Assembly (NCBI GenBank): GCA_028875575.1
Contig: JAPPDF010000080.1
Span: forward strand, 39,114 to 93,939
Source: Acidobacteriota bacterium
GTDB lineage: Bacteria; Acidobacteriota; Terriglobia; Versatilivoradales; Versatilivoraceae
Reading direction: 5' to 3'
DNA length: 54,826 nucleotides
A program made the translations under genes and the position numbers. Positions 28,200 through 36,431 of the stretch are shown one piece after another (the first letter of the stretch is position 1; every line of letters starts with the position of its first letter). Below the pieces are notes generated by a model. The model had not been told where the DNA came from and searched no databases. It saw only the letters and a program-made list of their open reading frames with translations.

Positions 28200-28273
28200 C
28201 TCCGCGGCTGCGGTTCGTCAGCAGGAATCCGGCACCCCGGATTGCCGTTTCCTCCCTCACTTCAGAGAATCGC

Positions 28274-29191
28274 TTGAAGTCATACCCCAACCGCCCATGT
28301 TCAGGCCGCCGGCCGATCCGCTACCGGGGACTCGTAGCCGTAGTGGTTCTGCTCAGTTGCTTCGGTCTGGTGGCGCTGACCACCGGGGCGCTGGATGTCG
28401 CGCGCAATACCGAGCAGTGGTTGGACAATGAGCGGCTTCGCAGCGAACTCCGCCATTTCAAGCAGGAAAATCAAGATTTGAGGCAGACGCTGCAGCGAGT
28501 GGGAGACCGACTCTCCTCGTTGGAGTTGCTGGCCGAAGAGGTGCAGGGTATTTCCCGACTCACCGCCAAGCGGGGGCGGAACGGGAGCCCCTCCCAGGTC
28601 TATTTCAGCCAACTCACCGTCTCCGAGGGCGACAGCGCACCGCTGCCGGCACGATCGGAGGCGTTTCGCAGCCTGCTTGAAAACGCGGACCGGCAAATCG
28701 ACGACCTTGCTCAACACTACCGTTACAGATACCTCCGATTGAGCCACACTCCCAGCACCTGGCCGGTCGAGGGAATTCTGAGGGATCGCTTCGGTATCAT
28801 ACGGAATCGGTTCGGCACGGGACAGTCACGGTTCCATCGGGGCATCGACATTTCCACTCGCCCCGGCAGCCTGGTGATGGCCTCGGCCGACGGGACGGTT
28901 CATTCCACCAGCTGGCGCTCCAACTACGGCAAGACAATCATCCTGAAGCACCACTTCGGGCTCTCAACCGTCTACGCCCACCTCTCCGGCTACAACGTGA
29001 AATCGGGTGATGTGGTCCAGCGAGGCCAGGTGATCGGCTTCGTGGGAAACACCGGACGATCCACCGGGCCTCATCTCCACTACGAGGTTCGAATCGGAGA
29101 TATGTCGGTCAACCCCCTGCGGTACCTCTCCCGCCAAGCTCATGCCACTTTGCCGAAGCTGAAGGGAATCAATATTTCGGTTGCCAGGTGA
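28274..29191 (+). CDS. M23 family metallopeptidase (LytM/murein endopeptidase type)
   Basis: 305 residues from a TTG start; no ATG or GTG exists in frame upstream before the promoter. One N-terminal membrane helix (LVAVVVLLSCFGLVALTTG) is followed by a coiled coil rich in Leu, Arg, Glu and Gln (about residues 45-95). The M23 zinc domain is complete: H-x3-D in FHRGIDIS, then the HAHL-like YAHLSGY and HLHYEVR. It cuts peptidoglycan cross-bridges in the periplasm or, if catalytically modified, regulates amidases. The membrane anchor plus coiled coil resembles MepM/NlpD-like organisation. Confidence 0.9.
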   Translation: MKSYPNRPCSGRRPIRYRGLVAVVVLLSCFGLVALTTGALDVARNTEQWLDNERLRSELRHFKQENQDLRQTLQRVGDRLSSLELLAEEVQGISRLTAKRGRNGSPSQVYFSQLTVSEGDSAPLPARSEAFRSLLENADRQIDDLAQHYRYRYLRLSHTPSTWPVEGILRDRFGIIRNRFGTGQSRFHRGIDISTRPGSLVMASADGTVHSTSWRSNYGKTIILKHHFGLSTVYAHLSGYNVKSGDVVQRGQVIGFVGNTGRSTGPHLHYEVRIGDMSVNPLRYLSRQAHATLPKLKGINISVAR

Positions 29192-29343
29192 CCTCCCTGC
29201 GCGGTGATACCCGAGTCCCATTATTGCAACCAGCCGGCCCTTGTCGTGCAGTCGGTCCCGCGATTGAATTCATGCCCTACAGTTGCTAGAATCTCCAGCC
29301 GCTTTCGCCGGGTCCCTGGCTGATTTCCCGGAGGTTGGCGCCT

Positions 29344-29706
29344 ATGCCGATTTATGAATATGGCTGCGATGCCTGTGGCAAGGTTCTTGAGGTCATGCAG
29401 AAGTTCTCCGATGAACCCCTCAAGACCTGTCCCGACTGCAGCGGCCAATTGACCAAGTTGATCTCCAGGACCTCCTTTCAGTTCAAGGGCACCGGCTGGT
29501 ATGTCACCGACTACGCCCGCAAGCCGGAATCCCAGCCCAAGTCCGAGGGTGAATCCAAGCCTGCCACCGATTCAAAATCGGGCGCGGAAGCCAAATCCGG
29601 CGCCGAGTCCAAGCCCGCCGCCGAGTCCTCCGGGTCCGGCAACGGCAGCCAGCCGTCGGACTCCGGCTCCAAGAGCGAAAAGACTTCCTCCTCTCCTAAA
29701 CGCTGA
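29344..29706 (+). CDS. FmdB-family zinc ribbon protein with low-complexity tail
   Basis: 120 residues with GGAGG upstream of the ATG at 29344. [20 protein letters not shown] then CPDC gives the two Cys-x2-Cys pairs of a zinc ribbon (residues 8-11 and about 31-34). The family's GTGWYVTDY follows at about residue 55. Residues 62-120 are a Lys/Ser/Glu/Gly-rich low-complexity tail made from imperfect repeats of SKSGAEAK-like units. The function of FmdB-type proteins is poorly defined (regulatory or cofactor related). The tail is encoded by a repetitive DNA stretch and may vary in length. Confidence 0.88.
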   Translation: MPIYEYGCDACGKVLEVMQKFSDEPLKTCPDCSGQLTKLISRTSFQFKGTGWYVTDYARKPESQPKSEGESKPATDSKSGAEAKSGAESKPAAESSGSGNGSQPSDSGSKSEKTSSSPKR

Positions 29707-29732
29707 GCTGCTGTTTCCGAGTGGGAATTGCG

Positions 29733-30839
29733 TCAGCTCTTCCAGAAATCGCGGACCGCGCCGGCGACCCGGTCCGTCTCTTCGCGCGTCAGTTCCGGAA
29801 AAATCGGCAGGGAAAGGATCTCCTCGGCCAGGGCTTCGGCATGGGGACAGGACCCCTTGCCGTCTGCCCATTGCCGGTAGGCCGGCTGGAGATGCAGCGG
29901 CATGGGGTAGTGGATGGCGCAATCCACGCCTTCGGCCCGGAGGAACTCGGCCAGCCTGTCGCGACGAGGAGAGCGGATGGAGTACTGGTTATAGACGTGT
30001 CTGACCGCTGGAGCGCGGTAAGGCGCGGTGGGCGGGAGAGGCTGCAGGGCCCGGTCGTAAGCCTCGGCGATCCGGATGCGCTTCTCGATCCAGGCCTCCA
30101 GATGAGGAAGCTTCACCTTGAGGATGGCCGCCTGCATGGAATCCAGCCGGCTGTTGAGGCCGGGCAACTCATGCCGGTATCGTCCTTCCGCCCCGTGCAG
30201 GCTGATCATGCGGCATCGTCGGGCCAGGTCGGGATCGTTGGTCAGCAGCGCTCCTGCGTCTCCACAAGCACCCAGATGCTTGGCGGGATAGAAGCTGAGA
30301 CAGCCGATATCGCCCAGGGCCCCGACGCATTGCCCCCGATAGCGGGCTCCCACGGCCTGGGCGGCGTCCTCGATGACCCGCAGTTTTTTCTCCCGGGCAA
30401 GGTCCAGGATGGGATCCATATCGGCGGGATGTCCAAAGAGATGGACCGGCAGGATGGCCTTGGTCCTGGAGGTGATCCGCTCCCCGATCCGGCCGGGATC
30501 CAGGTTGAACGTCCGCGGATCGATATCCGCAAAGACGGGGCGGGCTCCCTGCAGCACGATGGCCTCCACCGTGGCGGCAAAGGTGAAGGGAGTGGTGATG
30601 ACCTCGTCGTCCGGGCCGATCTCCAGGGCCATCAGGGCAATCCGCAGGGCGTCGGTGCCCGAGGCGCATCCCACGGCAAAGCGAACCCCCAGATAACGGC
30701 TCAAGTCGGACTCCAACTCGGCCACGGCCCGGCCCATGACAAAGTCGCAATCTTCCAGAACCTGTCGGACGGCGGCCTCGATGGGCTCCCTGAGGGTCCG
30801 GTGCTGGCGTTGCAGATCCACCATCCGGATGGGCGGCAT
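29733..30839 (-). CDS. DegT/DnrJ/EryC1/StrS family aminotransferase (second copy, divergent)
   Basis: 368 residues from the ATG at 30839, preceded by AAGGA; the frame is open to 31088 but lacks family similarity there. Motifs are VDLQRQH at the N-terminus, CASGTDALRIAL, DEVITTPFTFAAT, the Asp in VIEDAAQAVGARY and the Schiff-base Lys at about 187 in FYPAKHLGACGDAGAL. This is the WecE/ArnB-like subgroup, more canonical than the copy at 26836. It probably transaminates a keto-sugar. It is monocistronic, convergent with fmdB-like and divergent from the lipoprotein sialidase. Confidence 0.92.
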   Translation of the reverse strand: MPPIRMVDLQRQHRTLREPIEAAVRQVLEDCDFVMGRAVAELESDLSRYLGVRFAVGCASGTDALRIALMALEIGPDDEVITTPFTFAATVEAIVLQGARPVFADIDPRTFNLDPGRIGERITSRTKAILPVHLFGHPADMDPILDLAREKKLRVIEDAAQAVGARYRGQCVGALGDIGCLSFYPAKHLGACGDAGALLTNDPDLARRCRMISLHGAEGRYRHELPGLNSRLDSMQAAILKVKLPHLEAWIEKRIRIAEAYDRALQPLPPTAPYRAPAVRHVYNQYSIRSPRRDRLAEFLRAEGVDCAIHYPMPLHLQPAYRQWADGKGSCPHAEALAEEILSLPIFPELTREETDRVAGAVRDFWKS

Positions 30840-31033
30840 GGCTGAAATCCTTTCCGAGTCGGCCCCTGTCTGAGAAGGCGGTCTCCGGTTCAATGCTAGA
30901 GAGATAAGGAGACGTTTCCAAGGCTTATTTTGTGGATTCCCCTTCCTCCCCATCCCCGCCGGAGATAACATCTGCAGGCAGCTTGGCGGTACCCGCCAAC
31001 TCCACGGGACGCTCGACCAGAATGGAGGTTCCC

Positions 31034-32311
31034 ATGTCCGCGACTTCTCCCCGAACGGCCAGTGGCTGCCCGCGTCTCTTCCGGACAATCCTCTCCCGGT
31101 TTCAAAGTCTTGTCCTGGCAGCCGCCGCCATAGCGGCGTTGGCGACGGGAGGATGCGGTCCCGGGGTTCTCCAGTCTGCCGACCCGGTCCGGGTGCTGAA
31201 TCCCAAGGCCATCGGAAAAACCCAGCTGGTTTCGCAGCGGGTTCCCATCGGCATCCCCGAGGACTACAAGCCCTGCATCGCCCGCTTGCCCGACGGTGAA
31301 TTGCTGCTGGTGGCCTTCCACGCGCCCCGGGAGGGAGGCGTCCCTGAAGAGTACGCCTTCCTGTACCGCTCCGAAGACGGAGGCCGCAACTGGTCGCGCC
31401 GCCGCAGACTGGAGGTGCTGGGACGGGAACCCTATCTGTCGGTCACCTCTGACGGCACCGTTTTCCTCAGCACCCATCTCCTGTCCAGGGCCCGTGGCAA
31501 CCGGGAAGGCTACACCCAGAGCTTTCTCTACCGTTCAACCGACGGAGGAGACCGGTGGGAGGGTCAGCGCATCGGCTTCCAGGACCTGGAGGGAATGGAG
31601 GGGCCGGGTACCGTGGTGACCGGCCGCAACGTTCTGGAACTGGAGAGTGGAGAACTGGTCTTCGCGGTCGGGGGCAAGGGGGGGCACGAATTCCTCTGGA
31701 GGTCAAATGACGGCGGAAAGACCTGGGACCAGTCCCTGGCCTGCCGCTTTGGAGGCGTGGACCAGAGCGCCCTGCCCTTTCCTATCCTGGGCGAGGCCTT
31801 TCTCTGGCAGGCCCCCAACGGCGACCTGCTGGCCATCTGCCGCATCACTCCCAAGTACTTTCCCCCCTTGCCGGGAACGGAAATTCCCGGGGAGACGATC
31901 GACCATTTCGAGAGGATGGTCCTCTACCGCTCCCAGGACGGCGGTCATCACTGGTCGCTGGAGGAGTTCGGCAGCTACTACGGAGAGATGTACCCCGCCC
32001 TGATGCGCTTGCAGGACAGCCGCCTGCTGTTCACCTTCACCATGAGGGCGGCCGTGCCTCCCAACATCCCGCCCCTGGGCGTTCGAGCGGTGTTGGGCCG
32101 GGAAGTCGCGGAGGGCTTCCAATTGGACTTCCGCAATGACCGTATCGTTCTGGACGCCAAGAACCCCGTCGGCATGCTCAGTGGCGGGGGGTTCGGACCT
32201 ACGGTGCAAGTCGAGGACGGAACGCTGGTCACCAGCTACTCCTACCGCACCCCGGACGAGAAAACTCACCTGGAAATCGTCCGCTGGCGGTTGCCGGAGG
32301 CGGCGAAATAG
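31034..32311 (+). CDS. Sialidase-family (BNR) lipoprotein
   Basis: 425 residues. The ATG at 31034 has GGAGG five bases upstream; the frame is open to 30932. A lipoprotein signal is evident: a hydrophobic core followed by the lipobox LATGGC at about residues 36-41. Four Asp boxes are seen (SEDGGRNW, STDGGDRW, SNDGGKTW, SQDGGHHW), which define a sialidase-like propeller. It is probably surface or periplasmic and glycan-directed. It is a different subfamily from the Tat-exported copy at 15565. No sialic-acid catabolic genes lie nearby. Its stop is 9 bp from the convergent RraA-like gene. Confidence 0.83.
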   Translation: MSATSPRTASGCPRLFRTILSRFQSLVLAAAAIAALATGGCGPGVLQSADPVRVLNPKAIGKTQLVSQRVPIGIPEDYKPCIARLPDGELLLVAFHAPREGGVPEEYAFLYRSEDGGRNWSRRRRLEVLGREPYLSVTSDGTVFLSTHLLSRARGNREGYTQSFLYRSTDGGDRWEGQRIGFQDLEGMEGPGTVVTGRNVLELESGELVFAVGGKGGHEFLWRSNDGGKTWDQSLACRFGGVDQSALPFPILGEAFLWQAPNGDLLAICRITPKYFPPLPGTEIPGETIDHFERMVLYRSQDGGHHWSLEEFGSYYGEMYPALMRLQDSRLLFTFTMRAAVPPNIPPLGVRAVLGREVAEGFQLDFRNDRIVLDAKNPVGMLSGGGFGPTVQVEDGTLVTSYSYRTPDEKTHLEIVRWRLPEAAK

Positions 32312-32320
32312 GCACCATCC

Positions 32321-33091
32321 TCAATACCGGCCGTACTTGGCCAGGGCCTTGAGCATGGACTTGGTCTCCTTGATCAAGGGAATCATGGCGCTCTCCTTCT
32401 CGTCGTATTCCCGGATCAGGGCCAGCACGTCCTCGGCCCTGTCGGCGGGTACCACCACCACGCCGTCGCTGTCCCCCACGATGTAGTCGCCCGGCCTCAC
32501 CGGGACACCGGCGCAGATCACGGGTTCCTGCATGGAAACGCTCACGTAGCGCCCGACCACCGTGGCCGGGCTGACCGCCCGGCTGTAGACCGGGAAGCCG
32601 ATGCGTTCGATCTCCTCGATGTCCCTGGCGGCTCCGTCGATCACCGCTCCTGCCAGACCCCGGACGGTGGCGGTGGTGGCCATGAGGTTGCCGATGCCGG
32701 AAACGTGCAGGCCATTTTCCAGGACGTAGACCAGAACGCTCCCCGCGGGAGCCTCGTCCAGCACCTGCAGGTGGTAGTTGGGGTACTTGCGTTTGTCGGT
32801 GGTCAGGATCGGCCTCAACAGCGCCGTCGCCGCCGGACCCACCACCTTGGCCCGGAAGATGGGCTTCATGTCGTGGCTCATGAATCCGGCCCGACCGGTA
32901 GTCGTCTCGATGGCATCCGCCAGGTTGCCGGTGCTGGCCTTCTTGAGCGCCTCGATGATCTGGGCCTGAGTGAGGCTTTCGGCTCCCGGCTGCGCGGCCG
33001 CTCCCGAAGCAGGGCCGAGACGTGACAGCAGAATGATAACCAGGCAAAGTCCGATTGCTAGCGTCGCGAACAACGCGCTTGAACGTTTCAT
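32321..33091 (-). CDS. Exported RraA-like protein (HMG/4-carboxy-HMG aldolase fold)
   Basis: 256 residues with AGGAG six bases ahead of the ATG at 33091. The core (from about residue 50) is the RraA/MenG fold: a TGNLADA segment, DGAARDIEEIERIGFPVYSRA with the DGA-x-RD signature of the HMG-aldolase active site, and VRPGDYIVGDSDGVVVVP. Unlike the cytoplasmic family, it begins with MKRSSALFATLAIGLCLVII, a Sec signal peptide or membrane anchor, followed by ASGAAAQPG. If exported, it would be an unusual periplasmic pyruvate/oxaloacetate-producing aldolase-like enzyme. It is not the RNase E regulator by this evidence. Confidence 0.85.
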   Translation of the reverse strand: MKRSSALFATLAIGLCLVIILLSRLGPASGAAAQPGAESLTQAQIIEALKKASTGNLADAIETTTGRAGFMSHDMKPIFRAKVVGPAATALLRPILTTDKRKYPNYHLQVLDEAPAGSVLVYVLENGLHVSGIGNLMATTATVRGLAGAVIDGAARDIEEIERIGFPVYSRAVSPATVVGRYVSVSMQEPVICAGVPVRPGDYIVGDSDGVVVVPADRAEDVLALIREYDEKESAMIPLIKETKSMLKALAKYGRY

Positions 33092-33226
33092 GGGAACTCC
33101 TCTCCTTGGAATCAACGCGCTTGGGGTAGGTTATCGCGTTATCGTTATCCGCGACTGTAAGGTAGTGGAAATTGAATGGAACCCTAAAATGTGCGAGAAA
33201 GCTTGGTGAGTAGCTTTACATACATT

Positions 33227-34156
33227 CTAAGTCATAGTGTCGACAGGAGTTCCTTGTAGCGTATGACTACCCGCAACAGATTGATAGGTGCATTCGTGCT
33301 CAAGAAATTTCCGAAGTGCTTCCAAGTCAACCTTGCCTTCGTTCAGGTCTGATCCTGGGATCATAATAGATAGTTTTTCGGTTAGCTTGCCTTCACGAGA
33401 TGACGCAACAAAAGAACGAATTAAATGCTGCACAAGCTTCTCTTTCGGAGTATTAATTCGTGAGAAACCTGACCCGAGGATCGGACAAACTAGATTCTCC
33501 ATCCCCCCCCTTTCTCTTAGCTGACTCCACATGATTGGAAGAGCATCTAGCAGTTCATCTAGTGTCGATTGTGCCACGCGGTTGTTATTTAGAGACGCGA
33601 TAGAAACAAAATACGCTTTCCTATTCTTCAATATCACCGGGCAAACTGTGCCGCGTCCGTAGGAATTCCGCTTGCCGAATCTCTTACTTGTCACCGGCAA
33701 CTCAGATTGTATTGGTATATCTGTTAACGATTCGTTCAATTGAGTGTCAAGTTCCCTAACATCGTGTGCAAATCTCAGCGTAAACTGACCTTGAATACTT
33801 TTCTCAGAAATCGTGTGGTCTTCCATTGATGTGTCAAAGGTCGTATTGCTACCGATGATGAATGCCCCTTCTCTCTTGAACATATCTCCAACACGCAATT
33901 CCACAATAATATCTGTGTCTGATATGAGAGAGCTTGGAAATCTCTGTCTTGAGTTCCACCCGGCGTGTAGGCTCGTGGCCGAGGGGACTACGAACCAAGC
34001 TTGTTCTAGAATTTTCAAGAGTAGAATGTTGTCAGGAACAAGCCAAGATAACATTCTCTGCAAGCTAAGCCAGATTCCCAATCCATAGAAAATCCCACCA
34101 AAAAAGGGGCCAATGGATGGCCTTATCCACCAATAAATCGTTTTAAATGATGGCAT
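33227..34156 (-). CDS. thsA: ThsA-like effector of type II Thoeris (TM-macro protein)
   Basis: 309 residues from the ATG at 34156; a TTG at 34171 that overlaps the thsB stop (TTGA) is an equally possible start. Residues about 13-60 hold one or two hydrophobic membrane segments. The rest is the macro domain once called DUF6430: VELRVGDMFKREGAFIIGSNTTFD, SEKSIQGQF, then the conserved PILGSGFSRI and LSIMIPGSDLNEGKVDL. In type II Thoeris this macro domain binds a histidine-ADPR signal made by ThsB and triggers membrane damage and cell death upon phage infection (known from the family). It lies directly downstream of the TIR gene. AT-rich codon use marks it as acquired. Confidence 0.85.
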   Translation of the reverse strand: MPSFKTIYWWIRPSIGPFFGGIFYGLGIWLSLQRMLSWLVPDNILLLKILEQAWFVVPSATSLHAGWNSRQRFPSSLISDTDIIVELRVGDMFKREGAFIIGSNTTFDTSMEDHTISEKSIQGQFTLRFAHDVRELDTQLNESLTDIPIQSELPVTSKRFGKRNSYGRGTVCPVILKNRKAYFVSIASLNNNRVAQSTLDELLDALPIMWSQLRERGGMENLVCPILGSGFSRINTPKEKLVQHLIRSFVASSREGKLTEKLSIMIPGSDLNEGKVDLEALRKFLEHECTYQSVAGSHTLQGTPVDTMT

Positions 34157-34167
34157 GTTAAAAGCTT

Positions 34168-34671
34168 TCAAAGATTGAGCTCTTGGTAAACAGAGTCTGT
34201 GTAGTAATACGCATCAGATTCTCCACGCTTCTTGAGTTCTCGATGCCTGTGAGGCCAGTCCTGTAGGGCATACTGGAGAATCTTAGAATTGAAACTAATG
34301 TGTATTGCGAGTTGGTCTCGAATTACTGGTGGACAACGATCTTTGTCAAGAGATCGTTTTTTATTTAGATTCACCCCAATGATAGGTAGTCCAAGCACTA
34401 CCGCCTGTTCCAACTCCCACCTTACGAACTTATATAAGTACCTAGTCTGCGATCCGATTAGCGACACGACTATCTTTGAGTTTAGTAGCCGTACCCTTAG
34501 TCGTCTCTTTATTGTTTGTTCACTACTTGTGTCACGGGCAACGTTTAAGTCGTGAGCATCATGAAAATTAAAACTCGAATAGTCGCTTTGCTTCCACGCT
34601 TTCATTAGCCGGTAGTAGCGAATGTCGTTATCTCCGTCAAACGACACAAAGATTTTATTGCGATAGGCCAT
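34168..34671 (-). CDS. thsB: ThsB TIR-domain protein of type II Thoeris
   Basis: 167 residues; GGAG lies 8 bases before the ATG at 34671. It is a TIR-like fold (ThsB/MTH538 type): NKIFVSFDGDNDIRYYRLMK at the N-terminus, SSFNFHDAHD, SKIVVSLIGSQTRYLYKFV, then RWELEQAVVLGLPIIGV. Glu86 after Trp85 matches the catalytic Glu position of ThsB proteins, which consume NAD+ to make a nucleotide signal when phage is sensed. The next gene encodes the TM-macro receptor/effector, and the two frames touch, so this is one operon. The neighbouring IS relic lies upstream. Confidence 0.87.
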   Translation of the reverse strand: MAYRNKIFVSFDGDNDIRYYRLMKAWKQSDYSSFNFHDAHDLNVARDTSSEQTIKRRLRVRLLNSKIVVSLIGSQTRYLYKFVRWELEQAVVLGLPIIGVNLNKKRSLDKDRCPPVIRDQLAIHISFNSKILQYALQDWPHRHRELKKRGESDAYYYTDSVYQELNL

Positions 34672-34829
34672 TGCTTATGCTCCTTCGTGGCGATGGATTG
34701 CGGCGCTTCCCCCATTTAGGTCCAGTTCGAAAGTAAGGATATTGATTCAATTATCCCTTCCATCGCGTCTAGGGGAAAGTGGAATATATGGAGAATTTTT
34801 CACGGTCTAGCAGCAACACAGCCTGTATC
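34672..34829. other. Upstream region of thsB
   Basis: AT-rich leader that must carry the leftward thsBA promoter. No -35/-10 pair stands out clearly, and no other gene was seen. Confidence 0.35.
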
Positions 34830-35050
34830 TCCCGACAGACGAAACTGCCCCGGAGTGAAATACACTAACGCACTGTGGGACGCTCCCGGTTGTAGTGAAT
34901 CCGCCAAGCCTCTATGTTGCGCCGGCTTCCAGATCAACAAACCAGTACACCCTCAGACACGCATCCCGGAAATTGGCGTTGAAGCTTTCCATTAGCCCAT
35001 CTTCAACAACAAATGGATGTTGCCAGATCTACGATTCGGAATACTTTCAT
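34830..35050 (-). pseudogene. IS3-family transposase relic (C-terminal part, frameshifted)
   Basis: On the minus strand three frames in turn encode pieces of the IS3 OrfB C-terminus. First comes GLMESFNANFRDACLRVYWF (family: ESFN-x-FRDE-CL-x-x-x-WF), then RNIEAWRIHYNRERP (family: WR-x-x-YN-x-x-RPHSAL), then HSALVYFTPGQF. Small indels separate them, and the upstream catalytic DDE region is missing. An ATG at 35050 preceded by the palindrome GGAGGATCCTCC may be the first codons of the original element joined by internal deletion. It is non-functional. It shows past transposition inside the island, between thsB and the DUF3800 gene. Confidence 0.75.
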
Positions 35051-35118
35051 GTGGAGGATCCTCCTTCAGGGCCGGACTTGGCGGGGGAACCTATTCACGC
35101 TGAGGCAGGTTCAGGATC

Positions 35119-36030
35119 ATGCCTATACTGACTGCATACTTGGACGAGAGCGGACACGTAAGGGATCCAAAACTAAATTTTGTGGGAATGGCTGGGTTTG
35201 TTGCACCTGCTGCCAATTGGGACACTCTCGCGCCGGAGTGGCACAATATTTTAGTGAAAGCTGGCTTTCAGGAACCGTTTCACATGAGCGAATTTGCCCA
35301 CTCCAGAGGGCAATTCACTAGGTTTAGGCGCAATGAATCTGAGAGGCGGAGATTCTTCGGAAAATTGCTGGGTGCTATTAAGCGTAGCCGGGCAACACCA
35401 ATAGGAGCAATCATCTCGCTCAACGCTTACGACGCGTTGACCCGATCGCAAAAGGACTCATTTGTAGACCCTTACTATGTTGTGTTTCAGATTTGCACAC
35501 GTTATGCGGCGCTGAAGACTGACCCAGGTGAATGCGTAGACATGGTTTACAGCCGCCATGCCCAATTCGGCACAGTTAACAGTTCAGCGCGGAGGGACAA
35601 AATACCTGGAAGGGGAAGAAAACTGTGGTACGCGATGAAATCTGACCCACGATACGCATCCCGCTTGAGGAGATTTTCCGCAGCATCGCCCAAGGATCAT
35701 GCGGAATTGCAGGCCGCCGACCTTTTTGCATACGAACTTGTCCATGAGTTTGAGAATCGGATCGCGCGACCTAAGGACGCCATGCGCCACGGGTTGCGCC
35801 AGATCCTGAGCATGCAGGCTATTCCAGCGCCGAACATTGACCTGTTGGATAGGAAAGAGCTTCTTTACCTCGTCAAACGCAGTGGCTTTCCAGACCAGAC
35901 TGGAGTCGCAGAGGTCGACGAGATGGTGAGGCTATCGGCAAAGCAGGCAATGGTGAAGTGGATGCAAGAACGCGGCGGTGTTTCTAGTGGGATGCACGTA
36001 GTGTGGGATGAGCCGTCGTTCCTGAAATGA
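35119..36030 (+). CDS. DUF3800 domain-containing protein
   Basis: 303 residues. The N-terminus LTAYLDESGHVRD carries the DE motif (Asp9, Glu10) and AELQAADLFAYE in the second half carries the conserved Asp, the pattern of DUF3800, predicted to be an RNase H-like fold. The biochemical role is unknown. Such genes are scattered in accessory and defence regions. It lies between the IS relic and the convergent GIY-YIG/DGQHR pair. Its base composition is intermediate, GC-richer than the Thoeris genes, so it may have arrived separately. Confidence 0.85.
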   Translation: MPILTAYLDESGHVRDPKLNFVGMAGFVAPAANWDTLAPEWHNILVKAGFQEPFHMSEFAHSRGQFTRFRRNESERRRFFGKLLGAIKRSRATPIGAIISLNAYDALTRSQKDSFVDPYYVVFQICTRYAALKTDPGECVDMVYSRHAQFGTVNSSARRDKIPGRGRKLWYAMKSDPRYASRLRRFSAASPKDHAELQAADLFAYELVHEFENRIARPKDAMRHGLRQILSMQAIPAPNIDLLDRKELLYLVKRSGFPDQTGVAEVDEMVRLSAKQAMVKWMQERGGVSSGMHVVWDEPSFLK

Positions 36031-36092
36031 CCGGATGAGGGATGGTGTAGCCAACGGTAATCGTCTCAGTATTTGAAACCGGTGACCATTTT

Positions 36093-36431
36093 TCAAACTG
36101 AGATTGGCGAGCAGATCCTATTTAATATCGGGCGGTTACCATCTACTAATTCGCATTCATGTTGCCATGTTCTCTCCACTTTCTGAAACTCATCGCATTG
36201 GAGCCAATAAAAGAAAAATGCCCTGCCCTTCTCTGTCAATGAACGCTTCCCTGGATCATCTAAGTGGTCTCCAAAACGCCTCCGCAGATTTCTGGTGAGC
36301 CCTACATAGAGAACAACACCCTCGAACGACACGAGCGCGTAGCACCCAGACTTCGCAGGAATGAAACGCTGCCGATCACGCCGGAAGTTTTCTCGGTGCT
36401 CAGGAAAGGGCTTGAGAAGTGAGACTTTCAC
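36093..36431 (-). CDS. GIY-YIG nuclease-fold protein
   Basis: 112 residues. The motif halves are GCY at about 29-31 and YVG at 42-44, followed by an Arg (about 52) and His56 in RRRFGDHL. Glu92 and Asn104 in HECELVDGNRPILN match the expected metal-binding Glu and conserved Asn. It is a stand-alone single-domain nuclease candidate. The ATG overlaps the stop of the upstream DGQHR gene by four bases (ATGA), which argues for a joint function. No DNA-binding domain is visible. Its role is unknown. Confidence 0.8.
   Translation of the reverse strand: MKVSLLKPFPEHRENFRRDRQRFIPAKSGCYALVSFEGVVLYVGLTRNLRRRFGDHLDDPGKRSLTEKGRAFFFYWLQCDEFQKVERTWQHECELVDGNRPILNRICSPISV

Noticed and set aside
28023-28277. 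84-codon plus-strand frame before the M23 peptidase
   Set aside because: It overlaps the DegT gene start and the predicted promoter, and shows no motif.
34895-35131. 78-codon plus-strand frame
   Set aside because: It is the antisense strand of the IS3-family relic and shows no protein motif.
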